The translations under genes were made by a program, and so were the position numbers. Positions 5,307-10,260 of a stretch of 10,260 nucleotides of DNA are shown piece by piece. Each line of letters opens with the position of its first letter. Position 1 is the first letter of the stretch. Location: contig CAKUOX010000071.1 in assembly GCA_934670175.1 (NCBI GenBank), positions 1 through 10,260 on the forward strand, read 5' to 3'. The notes beneath the pieces were generated by a model that was not told the origin of the DNA, ran no database searches, and saw nothing but the letters and a program-made list of their open reading frames with translations. The stretch comes from an uncultured Clostridia bacterium. Lineage in GTDB: Bacteria > Bacillota > Clostridia > Christensenellales > Aristaeellaceae.

Positions 5307-6460
5307 GCTTCTTTATAGGCGGCTTCGATCAGCCCGAACAGCTTTTCGTCGCGGCTCAGCCCCATGTATTTTTCAATGACGTAGTCCACGCCGTGCTCCT
5401 TGAGCGCGTTCTGAATCTCCGGTGCGGTGGCGTCGCCCTCCTGGTCGAACTTCAGCGCGGCCACGATGCCGCGGATGATCGGGCTGGGATCCACACCCTG
5501 CTCCATCGCAAACAGCGCCGCGCCCACGATGCGGTCGTTCCTGCGCAGCTTGCGCACGGGATCCGCACCCACGCGCGCCACGGTGTCCTTCAGCGCGCGG
5601 TTCTGGAAGCGGAACAGCAGATCGACCACGTTGCTCTCCACATTTTCGCGAATGCCCTCGCCGAACTTGTGGATCAGCGCCTGCGCGCTGGCGTTCATCG
5701 CGGCCTTGGCGGCCTCGTAGATCTCCGGATCGGCGATCGCTTGCCAGATGTATTCATAGCCCTTCTGCTTGCCCAGATATGCGCAGACCGCGTGGCCGCC
5801 GTTGTGCAAAAACAGCTTGCGCTTGATGTAGAATTCAAACGGGGTGTAGGGGATGAGCCCCTTGAGCTCAGGAATCTCGCCGCGGAAGGCGTCCTTATCC
5901 ACGGGCAGCTCGCAATAGGGCTCCACGCAGATCAGCAGCGGATCCTGCGCGCGCATTTCGGGGGTCAGCGGCGGCACCATGCGGCCGATGGAGGCTTCCA
6001 CCAGACCCAGGTTCTTGTCCGCCCAAGCCTTCTGCTCGTCGGTCAGGCAGGCGTTGATCCAGCCGCGCATCAGCACGTCGGCTTCCAGCTGGTTCTCGCA
6101 CAGGATAATATCCAGCGGCTTGCCGCTGCGCTCCATGCGCGCGACCACGCCCTTGGCGATGACCGGCGCGATCTTCGGCAGAATGTTCACGCCCACGGCC
6201 GTTGCCATGATGTCGCAGCTCACGATCTCGTCAATCGCCTGCTCGGTGGTAGAGTTCACGGCGCGCACGGGCTTAACGGTGGTGTTCACGGTTTCCGCGT
6301 TGGAAACGATGCGCACCGTGTATTCGCCGCGGCGGGTCATTTCGTCGATCAGGCTCTGCATGATGTCCAGAAAGACCACCTCATAGCCGGAATCGGCGAA
6401 GACCTTGCCGATAAAGCCGCGGCCGATATTGCCGCCGCCGTACATAATTGCCTTTTTCAT
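5303..6460 (-). CDS. mtlD: Mannitol-1-phosphate 5-dehydrogenase (mannitol dehydrogenase family)
   Basis: An NAD-dependent polyol-phosphate dehydrogenase of 385 residues that interconverts mannitol 1-phosphate and fructose 6-phosphate in the cytoplasm. The N-terminal Rossmann motif is GGGNIGRGF (8-16), with an acidic residue ending the second strand (FLD, 30-32) as expected for NAD. CENQ (121-124) and the active-site segment YIKRKLFLHNGGH (211-223) follow; the conserved Lys213, Asn220 and His223 match the family catalytic set. The length fits MtlD. The ATG at 6460-6458 has AGAGGG nine bases upstream. The usual neighbours, the mannitol PTS genes mtlA and mtlF, are not in the window; the next gene is an ATGA-coupled M42 peptidase. 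The substrate could therefore be another hexitol phosphate or uronate-type ligand of the same superfamily, so mannitol is the likeliest but unproven. Confidence 0.85.
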   Translation of the reverse strand: MKKAIMYGGGNIGRGFIGKVFADSGYEVVFLDIMQSLIDEMTRRGEYTVRIVSNAETVNTTVKPVRAVNSTTEQAIDEIVSCDIMATAVGVNILPKIAPVIAKGVVARMERSGKPLDIILCENQLEADVLMRGWINACLTDEQKAWADKNLGLVEASIGRMVPPLTPEMRAQDPLLICVEPYCELPVDKDAFRGEIPELKGLIPYTPFEFYIKRKLFLHNGGHAVCAYLGKQKGYEYIWQAIADPEIYEAAKAAMNASAQALIHKFGEGIRENVESNVVDLLFRFQNRALKDTVARVGADPVRKLRRNDRIVGAALFAMEQGVDPSPIIRGIVAALKFDQEGDATAPEIQNALKEHGVDYVIEKYMGLSRDEKLFGLIEAAYKEA

Positions 6461-6498
6461 GAGAAAACGCCCTCTTTCCGAAAAAATTATCCTGATAA

Positions 6499-6507
6499 AT
6501 TATACCA
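6499..6507 (-). promoter_or_regulatory. Extended -10 promoter of the mtlD-M42 operon
   Basis: TGGTATAAT (6507-6499) is a perfect extended -10 element. No good -35 lies 16-18 bases upstream (CAGGAA at 6527-6522), which the TG extension can offset. Weak -35 boxes are common at activator-dependent promoters, so inducible control is possible but not shown. Confidence 0.65.
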
Positions 6508-6610
6508 CAATTTCGCTTGAATTCCTGCACTTTTGCAAAAAATAAAAAGAATTGTCGGCGTTCCATTACAGGAAAAGGAAAAATCGCTAGCGCATTCCCT
6601 TACGCACGGG

Positions 6611-6631
6611 AGCCGCCGTATGATGGCGGCT
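6611..6631. other. Isolated hairpin in the mtlD / DegV intergenic gap
   Basis: AGCCGCC (6611-6617) and GGCGGCT (6625-6631) form a perfect 7-base-pair stem with a 7-base loop. It is not followed by a T run on either strand. The rest of 6540-6700 holds a CGCTAGCG palindrome near 6586 and a GCAAAA/TTTTGC pair near 6670-6685, but no gene. It is more than 100 bases upstream of the mtlD promoter and downstream of the DegV terminator. Confidence 0.5.
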
Positions 6632-6700
6632 GAGACCAGCGCTGCAGGACATGAATGGCGCGTCAAACCGCAAAAGCCTTTTTGCTAATTTCTGTAATTA

Positions 6701-6732
6701 ATAAAAAGCAGCCGAATTCAATCGACTGCTTT
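6701..6732 (-). terminator. Rho-independent terminator of the second DegV gene
   Basis: AAAGCAGTCGA (6732-6722) pairs with TCGGCTGCTTT (6715-6705) over 11 positions with one G-U pair. The loop is TTGAAT, and TTTTTATT follows (6707-6701). It begins ten bases after the TGA stop and separates this gene from the mtlD operon. Confidence 0.85.
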
Positions 6733-6742
6733 AAAATCACGC

Positions 6743-7615
6743 TCAGCGCTCGGTGCCGACGCAGAACAGCGCCAGCGTGCCGGGGCCGGAATGCGCGCCG
6801 ACCACGGGGCCGACATAGTTTACGATGACCTCGGGAACGCCCAGATCGCGCTTGAGCGTTTCAGCAATGGCGTTCGCCTCGTCCGCACAGCCGCCGTGGC
6901 TGATGAACATCGTCTGCGTTTTGGGATCGATCGCGCGCTTTTCCACCTCGCTGATGAGCCGCTTGATGGAGGCCTTGCGCCCGCGCGCCTTGTCCACCAG
7001 CTTCAGCAGGCCCTCGTTGTCCATGTGCATTACGGGCTTAATGCCCAGCACCGAGCCGATCAGCGCCGATGTGGCGCTTACGCGGCCGCCGCGCTTTAAG
7101 TGCATCAGGTCGTTCACGGTGAACCAGTGGCAGATGTGCAGCTTGGTCTCTTCGGCAAAATCGCGCACCTCTTCGATGGTCTTGCCTGCCTGCTTCTGCT
7201 GCCAGCACAGATACACGATCAGCCCTTCGCCCAGCGACGCGCACAGCGTATCTACGGTGTAGATTTTGCGCTCCGGATATTTTTCGTGGAGCACCTGCGC
7301 CGCCATGGCGCCCGCGGAATAGGTGCCGCTCAGGCCGGAGGAAAAGCCGAGGTAGAGAATGTCCTTGCCCTCCGCAAGCACCGGCTCCATCGCGGTCTCA
7401 AAGGCATGCTGGTTGACCGCCGAGGTCTTGACCTCCGTCGCCTTGGGAAGCATATTGTAGAAATCTACATAGGTAATGTATTTTTCATCCAGTGTGTTCG
7501 GATAGCTTTTGCCATCCATGTTCAACGTCAGCGGCAGCACCTGCAGCTGCATTTTGCTTGCCAGCGCCTGCGGCAGGTCGCAGCTGGAATCTGTAAAGAG
7601 AACATATTCACTCAC
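6743..7615 (-). CDS. DegV family fatty-acid-binding protein (FakB-like)
   Basis: A canonical DegV protein of 290 residues. In this family a single fatty acid is buried between the N-terminal and C-terminal domains, and FakB members hand it to FakA for phosphorylation. Motifs in order: FTDSSCDL (7-14), TSAVN (64-68), FSSGLSGTY (91-99), and GAHSGPGTLALF (273-284). All key loops are intact, unlike the Cys-rich paralogue at 2047-2886. The GTG at 7615-7613 is preferred because GAGGTGA (7630-7624) lies eight bases upstream. The GTG at 7627 is in frame but overlaps that site. A good promoter lies upstream and a terminator follows, so it is transcribed alone. No FakA is visible in the window. Whether it binds saturated or unsaturated chains cannot be told. 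Confidence 0.93.
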   Translation of the reverse strand: MSEYVLFTDSSCDLPQALASKMQLQVLPLTLNMDGKSYPNTLDEKYITYVDFYNMLPKATEVKTSAVNQHAFETAMEPVLAEGKDILYLGFSSGLSGTYSAGAMAAQVLHEKYPERKIYTVDTLCASLGEGLIVYLCWQQKQAGKTIEEVRDFAEETKLHICHWFTVNDLMHLKRGGRVSATSALIGSVLGIKPVMHMDNEGLLKLVDKARGRKASIKRLISEVEKRAIDPKTQTMFISHGGCADEANAIAETLKRDLGVPEVIVNYVGPVVGAHSGPGTLALFCVGTER

Positions 7616-7646
7616 AGCGAAATTCACCTCGCCAATCTTTTTTTAG

Positions 7647-7676
7647 ATTTTACCACGCTTTGTCGATCTGGGTCAA
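7647..7676 (-). promoter_or_regulatory. Promoter of the second DegV gene
   Basis: TTGACC (7676-7671) and TAAAAT (7652-7647) with an 18-base spacer and a TG extension in front of the -10. An AT-rich stretch at 7690-7735, just upstream, could act as an UP element or simply be the spacer after the exported-protein gene. Confidence 0.75.
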
Positions 7677-7744
7677 CAGAAATAGTATGGCGAAATGTAT
7701 AATATAATATTAAATTTTGAATGATCTAGTTTTCAAAACCAGAT

Positions 7745-8314
7745 TCAGAACCTCAGACTCTCCAGCGCGGCGCTGATCTGCGCATCGCTGAGCCCGCTGA
7801 CGCCCACACAAAGCACATTTTTGCCGTTGGCGAAGAGATAGAGCCGATAATCGCGCCCCTGAATGGCACAGGCAAAGGCGGCGCAGCGGTTTTCGCCGAA
7901 GGTGATTTCGGAAACGGCGGCGTTTTCGCCCAGAATATCGCGCGCTGCCTCGGCGGCGGCAGTCATGCAGTCGGCCTCCGAATCGCAGATGGTCAGCAGC
8001 AGCATGCCGCCATTGCCGTCTGCGGCTACGGCCAGCGTGCGCGCCGCGCCCTCGAAGTCGGCCTGAACCGCCGCTTCGTAGCCCGCTGACGCTTCTTCAT
8101 CCAGCAGCGTCAGGCCGTAGGGCAGGTTGAGACGCACCTCGTCGCAGGTAAACAGCTCGCCTGCGGGCACGGCCGTCGGCACGGTGGTGGTTGGCGCAGC
8201 TGTGGCCGCCGGCGCGGACGCGGAAGTTGCCGCTTCGGTGGGCAGCGCGACCTCCGCCAGCGCGCATGCGGCCGGCAGGGTCAGGCAGATAAGCAGAGAG
8301 ATCAAGCGCTTCAT
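7745..8314 (-). CDS. Small exported protein of unknown function
   Basis: A protein of 189 residues that I cannot assign to a named family. It has a clear signal peptide: MKRLISLLICLTLPAACALA (1-20), with a likely signal peptidase I site after ALA (18-20). PAAC (14-17) resembles a lipobox but has Pro where Leu/Val/Ile is expected, so a lipoprotein is less likely. Residues 25-52 are an Ala/Thr/Pro-rich linker of the kind that spaces a domain from the membrane or wall. Residues 53-189 form a compact domain that begins around LNLPYG and ends LESLRF, an alternating strand-helix pattern seen in small extracytoplasmic binding domains. The ATG at 8314 follows GGAGG by ten bases; a 16-codon upstream extension is rejected because it crosses that site. 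The gene sits 72 bases after clpX behind a hairpin and has no obvious promoter of its own. Confidence 0.78.
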   Translation of the reverse strand: MKRLISLLICLTLPAACALAEVALPTEAATSASAPAATAAPTTTVPTAVPAGELFTCDEVRLNLPYGLTLLDEEASAGYEAAVQADFEGAARTLAVAADGNGGMLLLTICDSEADCMTAAAEAARDILGENAAVSEITFGENRCAAFACAIQGRDYRLYLFANGKNVLCVGVSGLSDAQISAALESLRF

Positions 8315-8333
8315 GATGATAACGCCTCCTTTG

Positions 8334-8378
8334 TAAATAAACGCATCGGGCTCCCCGCGCATGGCAGGGAAGCCCGAT
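8334..8378 (-). terminator. Terminator-like hairpin after clpX
   Basis: ATCGGGCT (8378-8371) pairs with AGCCCGAT (8352-8345), and after one mismatch CCC (8369-8367) pairs with GGG (8356-8354). The T-rich stretch GTTTATTT (8341-8334) follows after three bases and is broken by an A. The stem is strong but the T tract is weak, so read-through into the exported-protein gene is likely. The ribosome binding site of that gene starts only about ten bases further on. Confidence 0.65.
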
Positions 8379-8386
8379 CGCTGAAA

Positions 8387-9676
8387 TTATGCGCCCTGAA
8401 TGCGTGCGTTGGGCTCCGGCTCCTTGGGAAGCTCCGGCAGCGCGCGCACCAGCACGGGCTTTTCCTTGCCCAGAACGGCGTCCTGCGTGATGATGCACTT
8501 GGAGACGCCCTCGATGCTGGGCAGGTCGAACATGGTATCGGTCATCACACCCTCAATGATGGCGCGCAGGCCGCGCGCGCCGCTCTTGCGTTCGAGCGCA
8601 AGGTGGGCGATGGCCTTCAGTGCGTCCGGCGTGAATTCCAGGTCAACATTATCGAAGCTGAGCAGCTTGGCATACTGGCGCACGAGCGCGTTCTTCGGCT
8701 CGGTCAGAATGCGGATCAACGCTTCTTCATCCAGCTGGTTCAGCGTTACCAGTACGGGCAGGCGGCCGACAAATTCCGGAATCAGGCCGAATTTCAGCAG
8801 ATCCTCGGGGCGCACCTGCGCCATGATTTCCTCGCTGCCGCGCTGCAGCTTGGAATGGATCTCCGCGCCGAAGCCCATCGTCTTCTTGCCGATGCGGTTT
8901 TCAACGATCTTTTCAATGCCGTCGAACGCGCCGCCGCAGATGAAGAGGATGTTCGAGGTGTCGATCTGAATGAATTCCTGGTGCGGATGCTTGCGCCCGC
9001 CCTGCGGCGGCACGGAAGCGATGGTGCCCTCCAGGATCTTCAGCAGCGCCTGCTGTACGCCCTCGCCGCTCACGTCGCGCGTGATGGACGGGTTCTCACT
9101 CTTGCGGGCGATCTTGTCGATTTCGTCGATATAGATGATGCCGCGCTGCGCCAGCTCTACGTCGTAATCGGCGTTCTGGATCAGCCGCAGCAGGATGTTT
9201 TCCACATCCTCGCCCACATAGCCGGCCTCGGTCAGGCTGGTGGCGTCGCCAATGGCGAAGGGCACGTTCAGAATCTTGGCCAGCGTCTGCGCAAGATAGG
9301 TCTTGCCGCAGCCGGTGGGGCCGAGCATTACGATGTTGGACTTCTGCAGTTCAACGTCGTTGCGCTTGTTGTTCATGAAGCGAATACGCTTGTAGTGGTT
9401 GTATACCGCCACGCACAGCGCCTTCTTGGCAGCCTCCTGACCCACGACGTACTGATCAAGCACATCCTTGATCTCCTGCGGCGTTTTGATCTCGATTTCG
9501 CCGCTGGCGTTCACGCTGTCCACATCGTCGGAAATGATCTCCTGACACAGCAGAATGCACTCGTTGCAGATGTAGGCGTTCGGACCGGCCACGAGCCGCC
9601 GCACCTGATCCTGCGTCTTGCCGCAGAAGGAACAGCGCACGCTCTTGCTGCCGTTAAAATCTTCCTTGTTTGCCAT
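8387..9676 (-). CDS. clpX: ATP-dependent Clp protease ATP-binding subunit ClpX
   Basis: ClpX is the AAA+ unfoldase hexamer that recognises tagged or regulatory proteins, unfolds them with ATP and passes them to ClpP. Its 429 residues are normal for the family. In order: the zinc-binding domain with Cys15, Cys18, Cys37 and Cys40; Walker A GPTGCGKT (119-126); the pore loop GYVGE (152-156); Walker B IIYIDEID (180-187); the RKH loop (228-230); the arginine finger in EFVGR (Arg305); and the C-terminal sensor 2 SGARGLRA. Nothing is missing. The ATG (9676-9674) lies three bases after the clpP stop, and its AGGAG site is inside the last clpP codons, so the two are co-transcribed and probably coupled. 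A lon gene, common after clpX in Firmicutes, is absent here; an exported protein follows instead. Confidence 0.98.
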   Translation of the reverse strand: MANKEDFNGSKSVRCSFCGKTQDQVRRLVAGPNAYICNECILLCQEIISDDVDSVNASGEIEIKTPQEIKDVLDQYVVGQEAAKKALCVAVYNHYKRIRFMNNKRNDVELQKSNIVMLGPTGCGKTYLAQTLAKILNVPFAIGDATSLTEAGYVGEDVENILLRLIQNADYDVELAQRGIIYIDEIDKIARKSENPSITRDVSGEGVQQALLKILEGTIASVPPQGGRKHPHQEFIQIDTSNILFICGGAFDGIEKIVENRIGKKTMGFGAEIHSKLQRGSEEIMAQVRPEDLLKFGLIPEFVGRLPVLVTLNQLDEEALIRILTEPKNALVRQYAKLLSFDNVDLEFTPDALKAIAHLALERKSGARGLRAIIEGVMTDTMFDLPSIEGVSKCIITQDAVLGKEKPVLVRALPELPKEPEPNARIQGA

Positions 9677-9679
9677 GCT

Positions 9680-10260
9680 TTATCTCCTAGGAGCGATGAT
9701 TTCGTCGATCAGGCCGTAATTCAGCGCCTCTTCCGCGCTGAGGTAGTGGTCGCGCTCGACGTCGCGTTCGATGGTCTTGAGCGGCTTGCCGGTGTTCTGC
9801 GCCAGCAATTCGTTCATCGTCTTTTTGATCTTCAGGATCTGGTCGGCCTGGATCTGAATGTCCGTGGCCTGGCCGCGCGCGCCGCCGAGCGGCTGATGGA
9901 TCATGATCTCGGCGTGCGGCAGCGCCTTGCGCTTGCCCTTCGCGCCGCCCGCCAGCAGGAACGCGCCCATAGAGGCCGCCAGGCCCACGCACAGCGTGGA
10001 GACCTCGCACTTTAGGTAGCGCATCGTGTCATAGATCGCCATGCCCGCGGAAACAGAACCGCCGGGGCTGTTGATGTAGAGCATGATGTCGGCGTCCGGA
10101 TCCTCCATTTCCAGGAAGAGCATCTGTGCGACGACCAGATTGGCGAGACTGTCGTCGATTTCGCCGCCGAGGAAGATGATGCGATCCTTCAGCAGGCGGG
10201 AAAAAATGTCGTAGCTGCGCTCGCCGCGCGTGGTTTGTTCAATAACGTAGGGCACCAGAT
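9680..10260 (-). CDS. clpP: ATP-dependent Clp protease proteolytic subunit ClpP (5' end cut by window edge)
   Basis: ClpP is the serine protease subunit that forms two stacked seven-membered rings and degrades proteins fed by ClpX or another Clp ATPase. The translation has the propeptide-proximal VPYVIEQTTRGERSYDI, then the catalytic triad. Counting the GTG at 10255-10253 as residue 1, these are Ser95 in GLAASMGAF, His120 in AEIMIHQP and Asp169 in VERDHYLSAEEA. The frame is open to the window edge and reads Leu-Val-Pro-Tyr, the usual ClpP start region, so I expect the real start codon just outside, one or two codons further. The GTG at 10255 encodes the Val of that motif and is probably not the start. 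Any promoter or upstream tig gene lies outside the window. Confidence 0.96.
   Translation of the reverse strand, partial: LVPYVIEQTTRGERSYDIFSRLLKDRIIFLGGEIDDSLANLVVAQMLFLEMEDPDADIMLYINSPGGSVSAGMAIYDTMRYLKCEVSTLCVGLAASMGAFLLAGGAKGKRKALPHAEIMIHQPLGGARGQATDIQIQADQILKIKKTMNELLAQNTGKPLKTIERDVERDHYLSAEEALNYGLIDEIIAPRR

Noticed and set aside
5393..6520. 375-codon plus-strand frame opposite the mtlD-like gene
   Set aside because: It is the antisense shadow of a clear dehydrogenase; its His/Ala/Val-rich translation has no family match. The same holds for the long plus frames opposite DegV (2089-2961), the M42 peptidase (4218-5060) and clpX/clpP (8603-10015).
6600..6665. Plus-strand similarity to a TPP riboswitch (CTGAGA after a GGGAGCC-type arm)
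   Set aside because: Only the CTGAGA and the nearby arm fit; the second half of the thiamine aptamer is not recognisable, and no plus-strand gene follows. The match is probably chance.
7681..7744. AT-rich stretch with TATAAT on the plus strand and a TTTTGAA/TTCAAAA inverted repeat
   Set aside because: No -35 box lies at the right distance for a plus-strand promoter and no plus-strand gene follows. The inverted repeat is too AT-rich to be called a terminator.
1..10260. CRISPR array, insertion sequence, prophage or defence system
   Set aside because: No regularly spaced direct repeats, transposase, integrase or known defence domain was found on either strand.

Overview
The window looks like chromosomal DNA from a GC-rich member of the Firmicutes, most likely the class Clostridia. 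The evidence is a tRNA-responsive T-box leader with a transcription terminator in front of ileS, strong GGAGG/GAGGTGA ribosome binding sites, GTG and TTG starts, two DegV-family lipid-binding proteins, and a clpP-clpX pair. No mobile element, CRISPR array, rRNA or tRNA was seen. All genes but one lie on the minus strand.

Layout, left to right. At 1-209 is the 5' end of ileS (isoleucyl-tRNA synthetase), preceded by a complete T-box riboswitch with a readable AUC (Ile) specifier, an attenuator and a near-consensus promoter. Next is a small J-domain co-chaperone-like gene (589-1080). A divergent promoter region follows, then the only plus-strand gene (about 1347-1859), which encodes a membrane-anchored protein with a His/Cys zinc-type motif at its C-terminus and is closed by a clear terminator. 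A 76-base inverted repeat lies in the convergent gap (1950-2025). On the minus strand follow a Cys-rich DegV protein (2047-2886) and a membrane-anchored alpha/beta hydrolase (2958-3863). Between 3864 and 4271 is about 400 bases without a convincing gene, packed with inverted repeats. Then come an M42-type metallopeptidase (4272-5306) and a mannitol-1-phosphate 5-dehydrogenase-like gene (5303-6460) that overlap by four bases. A second DegV protein (6743-7615) has its own promoter and terminator. A small exported protein (7745-8314) lies just downstream of clpX (8387-9676), and clpP (9680-10260) runs off the right edge.

How the genes work together. ClpP and ClpX form one protease: ClpX unfolds substrates and feeds them to ClpP. 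The mtlD-like gene and the M42 peptidase are translationally coupled and share a promoter. The two DegV proteins probably carry fatty acids for a FakA-type kinase encoded elsewhere. ileS is induced when tRNA-Ile is uncharged. Most of the content is housekeeping, and I found no clear new multi-gene system. The parts least explained by known families are the palindrome-rich gap at 3894-4252, the long hairpin at 1950-2025, and the plus-strand membrane/zinc-motif protein.
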